64,000 nucleotides of DNA, from the NCBI GenBank assembly GCA_964599565.1, contig CAZRFE010000004.1, positions 1 to 64,000 of the forward strand, given 5' to 3'. The DNA comes from JAJUFS01 sp964599565. Lineage in GTDB: Bacteria; Pseudomonadota; Gammaproteobacteria; Natronospirales; JAJUFS01. The first letter of the stretch is position 1. Each line of letters opens with the position of its first letter. The notes under the pieces are model-generated. The model ran no database searches and was not told the origin of the DNA. It was given only the letters and a program-made list of their open reading frames with translations. Position numbers and translations under genes: made by a program. Positions 9,178 to 17,944 of the stretch are shown piece after piece.

Positions 9178-10456
9178 CGATTTCACCTGGCAGTGAGCGA
9201 ATGATCCGAAGCAGCCGGCCGCCTTCCGTGTCCGCATCGAACTCATGCCTGACCTTGCGGGCGGCACCCTCGACACAGCGCGTGCGCAGCACTTCATCCT
9301 CGAGCATGCGGCGTATCGCGCGCGCCAGCGCATCCGGGTCGCGCGATGGAACCAGAAGCCCCGTGCGTTCGTTCTCGACCAGTTCCGGTATGCCGGAAAC
9401 ATCGGTACTGACGACGGGCGTGCCGGACGCCATCGCCTCCATGAGCGCGACAGGAATGCCGTCCATGTTCCCCTCGCGCGACCGTTGCGAGGCGAGCACG
9501 AACACGCTCGCCGCGGCAAGCTTGCGTTCGACTTCCTGCGAGGGCTGCGCGCCGAGCATGGCAACGCAGTCTTCGATGCCGAGCGCGCGGATCTGCGCCT
9601 TCAGTTCAGCGCGCTTCGGACCATCGCCGATGATCTCGCAGTGAAAGCGCACGCCCTGCATCTTCAGCAGCCGGCACGCGTCGAGGAGCGTCGGGAACCC
9701 CTTGATCTCATCGAGCCTTCCGACGGAAAGCACGCGCCCGCCGCGAACGTCCGGCACCGCAAGCGCGCGGTGCCGTGCAGGAACGCCGCAATGCACGATC
9801 TCGATGCGTGCCGTGGCCTGCGGATGCCGGCGGCGGATGTATTCGCGGTTGAAGTTCGAGATGACGGCGACGAACGCCGCCTCCGCCAGCTTCTCGCGCA
9901 TCAGCTGGTCGTCGATGTAGATATCGTGCGCATGCGCGGTAAAGCTGAACGGCCGCTTGACGCGGCGCGAGATCGTCATCGCCGCGGTGGAGGCGTACGT
10001 CGCCCAGTGCGCATGGATGTGATGCGGCGCGAACGCTGCGATATCGTCAATGAGGCCGAGTGCGCGAAACCACGCGACGAGACTTTTCGCCATGACGAGC
10101 GGCTCCCGCCACAGGCGCCTCATGATGAGAAGAGACATCGACAGCGTCGCCGCCGGCCGCGTGAAAAGACTGCCGAGCAGCGCGCGCGCGTTGCGATGCC
10201 AGGGGCGCGGACACATCACGCGATCCATCAGCAGCTTCGCATCGCTCTGCACGAAGGCTTCCGCGCCCGGGCGCAGCGGTACGATGCGCACGTCCGCGCC
10301 ACGGCGCAGCAGCGCATGGATTTCGCGAACGATGAATGTCTCCGACCAGCACGGGAAACTGGAAACGACATAGAGAATGCGTTCGCCGCCGCCGCGCGAT
10401 GCGCGTGTCGGAATGGCGGTGTCCGCATCCAGCGTGTTGAACTGCGATATCTGCAT
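9149..10456 (-). CDS. GT4-family glycosyltransferase
   Basis: A 435-residue GT-B enzyme. SSFPCWSETFIVREIHAL near the N-terminus is the pattern of the colanic-acid WcaL/AmsK-like branch of GT4; SVGRLDEIKGFPTLLDACRL and SREGNMDGIPVALMEAMASG form the donor site. Open frame continues to 11815, but the upstream part is out-of-frame noise over the GT2 gene. The ATG at 10456 overlaps the GT2 stop by one base (TGATG), so I chose it. It probably adds a sugar to the lipid-linked EPS repeat at the inner membrane. Confidence 0.85.
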   Translation of the reverse strand: MQISQFNTLDADTAIPTRASRGGGERILYVVSSFPCWSETFIVREIHALLRRGADVRIVPLRPGAEAFVQSDAKLLMDRVMCPRPWHRNARALLGSLFTRPAATLSMSLLIMRRLWREPLVMAKSLVAWFRALGLIDDIAAFAPHHIHAHWATYASTAAMTISRRVKRPFSFTAHAHDIYIDDQLMREKLAEAAFVAVISNFNREYIRRRHPQATARIEIVHCGVPARHRALAVPDVRGGRVLSVGRLDEIKGFPTLLDACRLLKMQGVRFHCEIIGDGPKRAELKAQIRALGIEDCVAMLGAQPSQEVERKLAAASVFVLASQRSREGNMDGIPVALMEAMASGTPVVSTDVSGIPELVENERTGLLVPSRDPDALARAIRRMLEDEVLRTRCVEGAARKVRHEFDADTEGGRLLRIIRSLPGEIDAKKIADHH

Positions 10457-11574
10457 CACCACGGCTGCGACCTCCCGTGCCTTGCGAAGCTGAGCAGGCC
10501 GAGCACCGCGAACCAGTTGAGCAAAAGGAACGTCGCCGGCACGCGCACCATGCGAAGCCGCTGCGCGGCCGGCAGCAGCACGCCAAGAAGCGCGACGATG
10601 TAGAGCACAAGCTGTGTCACGAGCAGCGCCTGGTAGGTGGACGATTCGCTCGCGAGCACGAAGTTCGAGACCAGCGCGGCAAGCAGGAAGAACGGTACGA
10701 CGAGGCGCAGCAGCTTGTGTGAAACGAACTGCAGCCATATCGGGTTGCGCGCGGGATTCATGAGCCCGGGGCGCAGCAGCACGAGCTGGTAGTTCCCCGC
10801 GATGGTGCGTATCTTGCGCCGCCGCTCGCGCGCCTGCGACGAGGATGGAATGTCGTATGCGATCGCCGTGCGGTCGAACACCACGCGAAGGCCGCGTGCA
10901 ACGACGTTCATGGGAATGAGCACGTCGTCGAGCACCGTCTCCGGCGGGATCGCGGTGAAGCATTCGCGGCGCATCGCGTAGATGGCACCGGTGACGCCGA
11001 CGGACGACGAGAAACGCGATTCCTGCACGCGCAGCCATTTCTCGTAGCGCCAGTACATGTCCATGCCGCCCGCGAAACCTTCCGCGCCGGGATCGAGCAT
11101 GAGTTCGCCGCTCGCCGCACCGATGCGTTCGTCCGCGAAGTTCATCACGATGTTGCGCACGGCCTTGATGTCCAGCCGCTGGCGGATGTCCGTGAACAGC
11201 AGGATGTCGCCGGATGCGCGCGCGACCGCCTCGTTGATGCACGCCGCCTTGCCGCGGTGTTCGTGGTGCTCGATGATCTCGACGCGCGGACTCTCGAACG
11301 CACGCGCGCGCGCGACCGTGGCGTCCGTCGAGCCGTCCGAAACGAGCACGACCTCGAGCAGATCGTGCGGGTAGTCGAGCGTCAGGCAGTTGCCAAGCTT
11401 GTCGTCGATCCACTGCTCGCCGTTGCGCACCACGATGATGAGCGTGACGCCGGGCTGCTGGCTGCGGCGCAGTACCACGCGCGGGCGCAGCCGCGCGAGC
11501 GTCCATGCCAGCAGCGGATAGCCCGCATACGTATAGACGAGCATGAACGCGGCGATCCAGAACATCGTTTCCAT
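10456..11574 (-). CDS. Membrane-associated GT2-family glycosyltransferase
   Basis: A 372-residue enzyme with an N-terminal membrane helix (residues 2-18), a GT-A domain with VTLIIVVRNGEQWI, VSDGSTDATV (DxD-type nucleotide site region) and HRGKAACINEAV, and a C-terminal group of about three hydrophobic helices. This layout matches processive or membrane-anchored GT2 enzymes of polysaccharide operons (poly-GlcNAc synthase-like or lipid-linked sugar transferases). LDDVLIPMNVVARG resembles the acceptor ED-type region. The start has GGAG 5 nt upstream. Stop and next start are fused (TGATG). Donor sugar cannot be read. Confidence 0.84.
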   Translation of the reverse strand: METMFWIAAFMLVYTYAGYPLLAWTLARLRPRVVLRRSQQPGVTLIIVVRNGEQWIDDKLGNCLTLDYPHDLLEVVLVSDGSTDATVARARAFESPRVEIIEHHEHRGKAACINEAVARASGDILLFTDIRQRLDIKAVRNIVMNFADERIGAASGELMLDPGAEGFAGGMDMYWRYEKWLRVQESRFSSSVGVTGAIYAMRRECFTAIPPETVLDDVLIPMNVVARGLRVVFDRTAIAYDIPSSSQARERRRKIRTIAGNYQLVLLRPGLMNPARNPIWLQFVSHKLLRLVVPFFLLAALVSNFVLASESSTYQALLVTQLVLYIVALLGVLLPAAQRLRMVRVPATFLLLNWFAVLGLLSFARHGRSQPW

Positions 11575-11586
11575 GCGATCTCCGTT

Positions 11587-12435
11587 TCAGCTCTCGCCCA
11601 GGTAACGCTGGCGCAGGTTGTCGTACATGTTGTTGCCGAGCGCGCGGCGCGCGAGCTGCAGGAGCTGGTAGCGGCCGGCCTGCGCTACGAGCGCAAACGG
11701 GTGGTTGCCGAGCCAGTCGCGCAGGTCGCGTTCCGTTGTCGTCGCCCGGATGGCGATGCGCGGGATGATGTTGATGTTCGATTTCAGCTTCCACTGTCCG
11801 GGACGCGAACCGCACACGGCCTTGTAGCCGACGCGCCTCGCCAGTGCCGCGACGAAACCGTTCACGCGTCCGCCGGGCGCAGCGAAGACCGTCACCGGCT
11901 CGCCCAGCCGATCCTCGATGATCCGCCGCGAACGCAGCAGTTCGTCCGCGAGCGAGACGTCATCAAGATCGTCCATGTAGCGATGCGAATAGCCGTGCGA
12001 CTGTATCGACATGCCGGCGGACGCCATGCCGCGCAGCTCCGTCCAGCTGAGAAAGCCGTGCTTGCCCACGTTGGCGGGGTTCACGAAGAACTCGCCGGGC
12101 ATGTTGCGTTCCCACAGCATGTGCAGCACCGGTTCGAGATGCGACGTCGTGCCGTCATCGAACGTGAGCACGACGGCGCGGTCGTGCGCGACGGCGTCGC
12201 GCGCGGGTGTGGCATCCGCATTCACCTCGATCAGGTCGCCCACCGTCGAAACCGGATGGCCGGTTTCGGCAATCAGGTCCAGGTGGTCCGCGAACTGCTG
12301 CGCGGACACCGAATAGATTCCGTCTGCCGTCGGATCCGTGCACCCCTGCCTGTCGAGCACGCTGTGGTACATGAGCGTCGTGGCAATGCGCACCTGCGGC
12401 GCCTGTATGCGCTCGCGTGTCACCCCTCTGATCAA
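11587..12435 (-). CDS. Polysaccharide deacetylase (CE4), likely TTG start
   Basis: About 282 residues with a complete NodB signature: TLMYHSV, then VVLTFDDGTTSHLEPVL (metal aspartate pair), IQSHGYSHRYM (metal histidines) and VFAAPGGRVNGF. It should remove acetyl groups from a sugar of the EPS or its precursor. No ATG fits without a long overlap with the barrel gene. The best choice is TTG at 12435, with AAGGGGG 5 nt upstream and right at the barrel gene's stop; GTG at 12423 and an ATG at 12501 (65-nt overlap) are alternatives. It is only distantly like the deacetylase at 1937-2992, so the two may act on different sugars or steps. Confidence 0.82.
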   Translation of the reverse strand: MIRGVTRERIQAPQVRIATTLMYHSVLDRQGCTDPTADGIYSVSAQQFADHLDLIAETGHPVSTVGDLIEVNADATPARDAVAHDRAVVLTFDDGTTSHLEPVLHMLWERNMPGEFFVNPANVGKHGFLSWTELRGMASAGMSIQSHGYSHRYMDDLDDVSLADELLRSRRIIEDRLGEPVTVFAAPGGRVNGFVAALARRVGYKAVCGSRPGQWKLKSNINIIPRIAIRATTTERDLRDWLGNHPFALVAQAGRYQLLQLARRALGNNMYDNLRQRYLGES

Positions 12436-12436
12436 G

Positions 12437-13843
12437 TCAACCCCCTTGCGGGTCTCTGCCCCGCGGCGAATAGCTGAGAAACAAAGTGAGCATGAGTTCA
12501 TCGAACGTGTACTCGGGATCGCTGCTTTCGCGATCGAGGAAGCGAAGCCCGCTGACCAGCGACCACGCGCGGTCTATCCGGTAATCCAGCTCCGTGCGGA
12601 GCACGCGGAAGGTGTCGGAGCGCACGATGTTCTGGTACTCGACATCCGAAACCGTGCCGTTCGCGGAAAGCTGAAGCCGCGACGAGAGACGGAAGTTGAT
12701 GCCAAGACGCACGCCGCGTTGTTCCTGGTCGAGCGGCGTGACGAAGTAATCGAGCTCGCGTGCATAAAGGGCCGCGGACCACTGGTGCGCGCGCCAGCCC
12801 CGCGTGTAACGCAACGTCGCGCTGCTCGAGAAAAGCGGATCGCCGGTGACGATGAAGCTCGATGACGCGCCGGGGTCGAACAGGATCTCGTTGCGCAGCA
12901 TCGCCGTCGCGGTGTCGCTCGCACGGCGCTCCGCGCTGAAATAGAGCGAGGAATCGCTGGTGCGCCGCAGGCCGAGGCGAAACCATCCCGTTGCAAGTTC
13001 ACCGATGAGCCCGTCGGCAAGTTCGATGCGCGATTTTCCCGCGGCCACCCACAGGTTCATGGTGTCGTTGCGCGTGCGGAAATCGAGATGCGCGCTCTGT
13101 TCGTCGAAATCCTGCGCGGTCGCTTCCGGCTGGAAATCGACCTCGCTCGCGCTCGCGAGCAGCCCGATGCTCGAGTTCGCGGTGATGTCGCGCGCGAAAT
13201 CGAGCGTTGCGGTGCTGCGATCGTGATCGATCGGCGTTTCCTCCGCGTTCACCTCCGCGCGGGATGCACCGATCGTGAGCTCGTTCCCGCTGCCTGGCCG
13301 CAAGGTAAGCCGCGGGCCGGTTTCAAGAACGTTCACGAACTGCACGTTGACGGGACTTGTCGTGCCGAGCGGATTGATGGGCGCGTTCGCGATACGGTCG
13401 GTGACGAACCAGTCGAGCGCATCGGGGATGATGAACCAGTCGCCGGCGGCGAGAAAATTCGCGCGCGCCTCGTCGTCGAAATCGTTTCGCGTGTAATGGC
13501 GGTAGGCGATCGTGCCGTCGAATGCCGCGGCGAACCGCGTGCCGACATAACGCCAGTTCGCGCCGAACTCGCCGACGCCGACGATCTCTTCCTCCGTCGC
13601 ATCGGGATCGGCCTCGCGCGTCACGTTGTCCGTTGCAAGCACGCCGAAACGCAGGTTCCACCCTGGCGCCGTGCCGAGTTCCTCCATCGCGGGCAGGAAC
13701 GTTTCCGGCCCCGCGGCCGGGCGCGAGGACGCGCCGGAAACCGTCGACGGCGCCAGCGCGAGCAGCACGAGCGCGAGCAGGCCCGATGCGTGGCGCACAC
13801 GCCGGGCAAGCCGATCGAAGCGCGCACCGGTGCGCTTCATCAT
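12437..13843 (-). CDS. Outer-membrane beta-barrel protein of the EPS locus
   Basis: A 468-residue protein with a signal peptide (hydrophobic core about residues 20-36, ending near VSGASS) followed by a long run of alternating amphipathic strands (for example WNLRFGVLATDNV, AYRHYTRND, LYARELDYFV) and a final strand ending in aromatic residues, LMLTLFLSYS. This is an outer-membrane barrel. It resembles the uncharacterised barrel of exosortase/PEP-CTERM EPS loci and may help move polymer across the outer membrane together with the Wza-like lipoprotein. The start overlaps the kinase-like gene's stop (ATGA). Function is inferred from family and place. Confidence 0.78.
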   Translation of the reverse strand: MMKRTGARFDRLARRVRHASGLLALVLLALAPSTVSGASSRPAAGPETFLPAMEELGTAPGWNLRFGVLATDNVTREADPDATEEEIVGVGEFGANWRYVGTRFAAAFDGTIAYRHYTRNDFDDEARANFLAAGDWFIIPDALDWFVTDRIANAPINPLGTTSPVNVQFVNVLETGPRLTLRPGSGNELTIGASRAEVNAEETPIDHDRSTATLDFARDITANSSIGLLASASEVDFQPEATAQDFDEQSAHLDFRTRNDTMNLWVAAGKSRIELADGLIGELATGWFRLGLRRTSDSSLYFSAERRASDTATAMLRNEILFDPGASSSFIVTGDPLFSSSATLRYTRGWRAHQWSAALYARELDYFVTPLDQEQRGVRLGINFRLSSRLQLSANGTVSDVEYQNIVRSDTFRVLRTELDYRIDRAWSLVSGLRFLDRESSDPEYTFDELMLTLFLSYSPRGRDPQGG

Positions 13844-14682
13844 CCGCTCCGGCCGTCGCGCGCTTGCGCGGTGGTTTCTTCGCTGCCGCGCGGGATGTCG
13901 AAATCATTGAAGATGACGCCGACGAACTTCTCGCGCGGGAATGTCGCGACCGCTTCCAGCAGTTCGTCGCGCGTCGCCTCGCCGTAGCGCACGACGAGAA
14001 TCACGTACTGGCACCAGTCCGCGAGGATGCGAGGGTCCGCGGATGCGCCCATCGCCGGCGCATCGACGATCACGTAGCGGTCCGGGTAGCGCCTGCGCGT
14101 CACATCGAGGAACGCCTTCATGCGGTGCGAGGTGAAGTATTCCGCGGGACGGTCGCGCCGCCGGCCGACCGGCACGGCGCGCAGCCGCGGAATGCCCGTG
14201 CTGTAGATGATGTCGCCGATGCCGACACCGGACGGATTCTCGAGAAGATCGGTAAGCCCGTGCTTCGCGCGTCCGCCGAGCAGGCCGTCGACGCTCGGCG
14301 CATCGCGGTTGCAGTCGACAAGCAGCGACGTGCGGCTTTCATCGAACGCAAGCGAGGCCGCAAGATTGCGCGCCACGAAGCTTGCACCGCTGCCGGGACG
14401 CATGCCCGTGACCATGGTGACGAAGTTCTGCGCGCTTGCCTGCTGCAGGAGCAGCGTGCGCAGCGTGCGGAACGACTGCACGACCGAGGCATGCTCGGAG
14501 TTGTACTCGATGATCTGGTGACGGCCGCGCGTCTCGCGCGGCAGCGGCACCGGGTCGCTCATGCGCCGGATCATCAGCTCCGAACCCGGCTTCTTCAGTA
14601 TTTCCTCTTCCGTCGCGCCGACGGCAGGTACATCCTGTCCGCCCTCGTGCGGTTCCAGCAGCGGTTTCATCTTGCTTGACAT
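13840..14682 (-). CDS. BY-kinase-like (CpsD/Wzc C-domain) P-loop protein with degenerate ATP site
   Basis: A 280-residue cytoplasmic protein of the CpsD/CapB/EpsG fold that normally pairs with a Wzz-like partner to control polymer length. Family marks seen: the RTLRTLLL helix, FVARNLAASLA after the P-loop, LLVDCN in the Walker A' position, YVIVDAPA as Walker B. The P-loop reads GMRPGSGAS (residues 93-101), so the invariant lysine of GxGKS is Ala100. Walker A' is also off (DCNR instead of DxDxR), and there is no C-terminal tyrosine cluster. It is therefore likely a pseudokinase or ATP-independent regulator of the Wzz partner at 14735-16261. The ATG follows GAGG at 6 nt. Confidence 0.8.
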   Translation of the reverse strand: MSSKMKPLLEPHEGGQDVPAVGATEEEILKKPGSELMIRRMSDPVPLPRETRGRHQIIEYNSEHASVVQSFRTLRTLLLQQASAQNFVTMVTGMRPGSGASFVARNLAASLAFDESRTSLLVDCNRDAPSVDGLLGGRAKHGLTDLLENPSGVGIGDIIYSTGIPRLRAVPVGRRRDRPAEYFTSHRMKAFLDVTRRRYPDRYVIVDAPAMGASADPRILADWCQYVILVVRYGEATRDELLEAVATFPREKFVGVIFNDFDIPRGSEETTAQARDGRSG

Positions 14683-14734
14683 GCAATGCCTCGTTCGTTG
14701 TCCCGGCCGCGGAACGGCCTTTCCAGATCCGCGG

Positions 14735-16261
14735 TCAGATGAAATCGTTCATGCGCAGCGCCGCGACCAGCGCATAGCAGGCGATGAGCATCAGCCCGGC
14801 GGCGATGACGGTGCCGCGCACGCGGCGCTGCCGGTTGCGCGCGCGCTCGTCGTACAGCATGGGAACGGTCGCGAGCACGGGAATCTGCAGTTCGCGGGAT
14901 ATCGTCGAACCGCTGCGGATGCGATCGTCGAAGCGCACGCGGGCGTAGACGAGCGCAAATGCAAGGCCGATGCCGAGCAGCGGACCGAGCAGCGCGAAGT
15001 GCACGAAGCGTATGCCCGACGGCGACAGCGGCACGGTCGGCGGATCCTGGATCGACATCGTCAATCCCTCGCCGCCTTCATCGAGGTTCACCGAGATGCG
15101 CGCACTTTCGCGGCGCTTGAGCAGGTCCTCGTAGATCTGCTTGGTGACTTCATACTCGCGCGTCAGTTCCGCGGCCTGCGCTTCGATGCCGCCGATCTCG
15201 ACACCCTTGCCCTGCGCGGTATTGAGCCATTCCTCGTTGCGCGCGAGACGCTTCTCCAGTGCGGCGACCTGCGTGCGCGCCATCGACAGCTCGCCGCGCA
15301 GTTCCTGGTGCAGCGGGTTGAGCACGACGCTGTCGCTGAACGCCACGCCCGTGTTGCCGGATTCGCGGCGCTCGCCCGCCGCGCGCAGCTGGTCTTCCAG
15401 CGTCGCGATCTTGTGCTTGAGGCTGATGATGTCGGGATAGGTGTCGTGGTACTGCAGGCGCAATGTCGCAAGCTGCGACTGCAGGTCGACGATCATGCTG
15501 CGCAGCTGGTCCTCCTGCGTGATCATCGCCGTCGTGGACGCCTCGCTCGAAAGCTGCGATTCCAGCGAGCGCACGCGCACGCGCGCTTCTTCAAGGTCGA
15601 GCGCGGTGTTCTGCATGCTGCGCATCAGCTCGATCACCCGGTCGTCGATCATCTCGCCCGTGCCCGGCTTGACGTTGCCGTTGCTTGCGAAGAATTCGCG
15701 CAGCCGGGTCTCCGACTGCTCCAGCTTCCTGCGGTAGCGGTCGGCTTCGGCGGAGATGAACTTGTAGGCTTCCTGGCTTTCCCGGTACTTCGCGTCGCGC
15801 GTGTTGGAGATGAACAGGTTGGTGAGTTCCATCACCGTGCGAAACGCACGCTCCGCGATGACATCGCGAAAGGAAATCTCGATGAGATTGTCGCCGACGT
15901 TCATCACCTCGAGCCTGCCCTTCACCATCTCGATCAGCTGCTCGCGCTCGATCGGCGTCAGCGGCTCTTCCAGCCAGCCGGCGTTCTCGAGCGCTTCGTT
16001 CAGCACTTCGCGGCTGTGCAGCACCTCGAGCGCGAGATCCGCCTGGTCGCGCACGCTGGTCGGCACGGTCGCACCGCGCATCAGCGGACCGATGACCTTC
16101 TGTTCCTCGACGAGAATCGTGGCGGAGGATTCGAACTTCTCCTTCCACAGCAGGCCGACGGCGAGCATGGCGAGACTCACGAGCAGCACCGTGCTCGCGA
16201 TGGATGCCATCCGGTAGCGGCTTTCCTTGATGATGATCTGTACCTGTTCGAGCAACGACAT
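14735..16261 (-). CDS. Wzz-type chain-length determinant / polysaccharide co-polymerase
   Basis: A 508-residue inner-membrane protein with two terminal membrane helices (about 20-38 and 485-503) and another hydrophobic stretch near 425-440, framing a long periplasmic coiled-coil region (about 180-390, rich in E/R/L/Q heptads such as EEARVRVRSLESQLSSEAS). This is the Wzz/PCP layout; PxxPxxP-like PPTVPLSPSG precedes the C-terminal helix. It matches the exosortase-locus chain-length protein family. It probably sets polymer length with the export lipoprotein upstream and the BY-kinase-like protein downstream. RBS AGAGGGA precedes the ATG. Confidence 0.88.
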   Translation of the reverse strand: MSLLEQVQIIIKESRYRMASIASTVLLVSLAMLAVGLLWKEKFESSATILVEEQKVIGPLMRGATVPTSVRDQADLALEVLHSREVLNEALENAGWLEEPLTPIEREQLIEMVKGRLEVMNVGDNLIEISFRDVIAERAFRTVMELTNLFISNTRDAKYRESQEAYKFISAEADRYRRKLEQSETRLREFFASNGNVKPGTGEMIDDRVIELMRSMQNTALDLEEARVRVRSLESQLSSEASTTAMITQEDQLRSMIVDLQSQLATLRLQYHDTYPDIISLKHKIATLEDQLRAAGERRESGNTGVAFSDSVVLNPLHQELRGELSMARTQVAALEKRLARNEEWLNTAQGKGVEIGGIEAQAAELTREYEVTKQIYEDLLKRRESARISVNLDEGGEGLTMSIQDPPTVPLSPSGIRFVHFALLGPLLGIGLAFALVYARVRFDDRIRSGSTISRELQIPVLATVPMLYDERARNRQRRVRGTVIAAGLMLIACYALVAALRMNDFI

Positions 16262-16303
16262 GCATGTCCCTCTGTGCGATTACTTCGGTGCGGCGGCGGC
16301 GGA

Positions 16304-16921
16304 TCAGAGAATCCGCTCGGGAATGGCGATCACATCCCCAGGCTCCAGCGCGTAGTTCGTGGACAGGTCGCCCTCCTCCAGGATGTCGCCGAGATACACA
16401 TCGATGGATTCGGTGTCTTCACCGACGCGCCGGTAGAGCACGGCGCGGTTCGCGGACGCGAAATCGGTCAGCCCGCCCGCTTCCAGCACCGCATCGAGCA
16501 CGCTCATGCCCGGGCGGTACGGCAGGCTCATCTGCTGGCGCACCGCGCCGGTCACGCGCACGCGCGAAAGAAACTGGTGGCTGTTGAGTTCCTTGAGAAT
16601 CACGACGACGTGCGGATCGCGGATGTACTGTGCCAGCGCGCGCTTTATGTTCGCGCTGACCTGCTGCGGCGTGAGTCCGCCGGCCTGCACATCGCCGAGC
16701 AGCGGCATGGATATGCGTCCGTCGGGACGGACGGGAACCGTCACCGACAGCTCGTCGTTCTGCCAGACGTTGACGCTGATGACGTCATCGACACCGATGT
16801 GATACTCGTCGACATCCGCGGATGCCTGGTGCGCAAGCGTGCTTGCAACCGTGGACGGCGGCGGATTGCTCGCGCAGCCCGCGGCCAGCAGCAGCAACAC
16901 GAGGACAGCGATTGATCTCAT
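16304..16921 (-). CDS. Wza-like polysaccharide export lipoprotein
   Basis: A 205-residue lipoprotein with signal peptide and lipobox LLLAAGC. It is followed by a Poly_export (PES) domain, EYHIGVDDVISVNVWQNDEL and RPDGRISMPLLGDV, and a SLBB domain, RVRVTGAVRQQMSL and SVLDAVLEAGG. Short length and layout match the exosortase-system export protein, a member of the outer-membrane auxiliary family that forms the exit channel. I chose ATG 16921 because the lipoprotein signal starts there; an upstream ATG at 16957 would add 12 hydrophilic residues. It is the first gene of the long minus-strand EPS operon. Confidence 0.9.
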   Translation of the reverse strand: MRSIAVLVLLLLAAGCASNPPPSTVASTLAHQASADVDEYHIGVDDVISVNVWQNDELSVTVPVRPDGRISMPLLGDVQAGGLTPQQVSANIKRALAQYIRDPHVVVILKELNSHQFLSRVRVTGAVRQQMSLPYRPGMSVLDAVLEAGGLTDFASANRAVLYRRVGEDTESIDVYLGDILEEGDLSTNYALEPGDVIAIPERIL

Positions 16922-17253
16922 TGAACGAGCCCCTGTTTCCTGATCCGAAAAGTGCACGCCGCTCCGGTCTGCGGCGTCGATGGCGGCGGCGGTATCGCGT
17001 GAGTTCTTTCCCGGTTGTCTGGGTGTTTCTGCTTGCCTGCCGATGACCGCTAACGTTACCAGCGGCCCATGGGCGTGCCATTGGGTAGATGACCCAACAA
17101 AGCGAAAGCTGCTCGGGACTATCCTGTAAGCGCAATTTTCCCCTCAGGTGCATCGTGATATGGACGCATCGGCCCGCGCGCCTATCATGGACATGAACGC
17201 GATGCGCGCGAGCTGCGCGCCGTCGCGCATGCATCCACGGGAAGCGAGCGTTC
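16922..17253. other. Divergent intergenic region between the EPS operon and the J-protein gene
   Basis: A 332-nt gap that must hold the promoter of the 17-kb minus-strand EPS operon and that of the plus-strand J-protein gene. It contains a perfect 10-bp palindrome GCCCATGGGC (17065-17074) and an interrupted palindrome (17081-17097). I found no convincing -35/-10 pair. A TGGCAC element on the minus strand at 17080-17075 recalls a sigma-54 -24 box, but the -12 part does not fit. Confidence 0.5.
17081..17097. promoter_or_regulatory. Interrupted palindrome TTGGGT-N5-ACCCAA, possible operator
   Basis: Perfect 6-bp arms with a 5-nt spacer, about 160 nt upstream of the EPS export gene and 157 nt upstream of the J-protein gene. 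Size and symmetry fit a dimeric regulator's site in a shared divergent promoter. No regulator is assigned. Confidence 0.35.
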
Positions 17254-17937
17254 ATGACCGCAACCACCTATCAGCACTGTTATCGCGTACTGCGCGTGGC
17301 TGCGGATTGCAGCCCCGAGGAACTGCGGCTTGCGTATCGCCGCCGCGTGAGAAGCTGCCATCCCGATCGCATGCGCGATGACGCCACGCGCGACGATGAA
17401 TTCAAGGAAGTCGTGAAGGCATACCGCACGCTCGTTGCGTTCCTTCGCCGTCACGGCGAGCTGCCGCCGCCGTGGCTCGTCATGGCATCGGATGCGGCGA
17501 CAGCGAATCGCGCGATCGACCGGCGGCGCACGAAAGCGCGCGCTGACGCGCATGCCGTCCTCGACGATTCGCGCATGCGATCCGCCGGACGGCTGACGCG
17601 TTTCTATGCGGCGGTTGCAGGCGCGTTCGTGCTCGGTGTCGGGACAAGCGCGCTGTTCGGCCAGGCCGGCGAACGTTACGACACGGGTGCGGCGAGCAAC
17701 GGCGGTCAGCTTGTCATCGGCATGGATCCGCAGTCCGTCGTCGAACTGCACGGCGTGCCGAACTACACGAAAGGCTCGGTCTGGTTCTATGGCGATTCCG
17801 GCGTGATCTTCGAGCGCGGCTGCGTGATCGGCTGGGAAGACCGCTCGCCGTTCCCGCTTCGCGCGCTCGTCAGCATGACCTATCTCTCGCGCGGCGCGAC
17901 ATTCGAACGCGACGGCTGCACGCCGTCCGCCAACTGA
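17254..17937 (+). CDS. Membrane-anchored J-domain protein
   Basis: A 227-residue protein. Residues 6-62 are a J domain with the HPD triad at 36-38 (CHPDRM), which stimulates DnaK/Hsp70. One membrane helix lies around residues 115-135 (FYAAVAGAFVLGVGTSALFG). The C-terminal part (about 150-227), MDPQSVVELHGVPN...GSVWFYGDSGVIF, resembles the small SmpA/OmlA-like domains that test for a short-residue repeat, but I am not sure. With the J domain cytoplasmic, the C-terminus would be periplasmic. It is divergent from the EPS operon and convergent with the sugar transferase gene, 7 nt away. Likely role: recruiting Hsp70 to the EPS assembly site (inference). Confidence 0.75.
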   Translation: MTATTYQHCYRVLRVAADCSPEELRLAYRRRVRSCHPDRMRDDATRDDEFKEVVKAYRTLVAFLRRHGELPPPWLVMASDAATANRAIDRRRTKARADAHAVLDDSRMRSAGRLTRFYAAVAGAFVLGVGTSALFGQAGERYDTGAASNGGQLVIGMDPQSVVELHGVPNYTKGSVWFYGDSGVIFERGCVIGWEDRSPFPLRALVSMTYLSRGATFERDGCTPSAN

Positions 17938-17944
17938 CACCCCG

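Noticed and set aside
9178..9564. N-terminal extension of the GT4 gene at 8059-9177
   Set aside because: Arginine-rich, no RBS, and fully inside the neighbouring GT4 gene; the internal ATG has a good RBS and a typical GT4 start.
17060..17085. Sigma-54 promoter for the EPS operon (TGGCAC on the minus strand)
   Set aside because: The -24 half fits but the -12 half reads TGGGC instead of TTGC; not enough to call.
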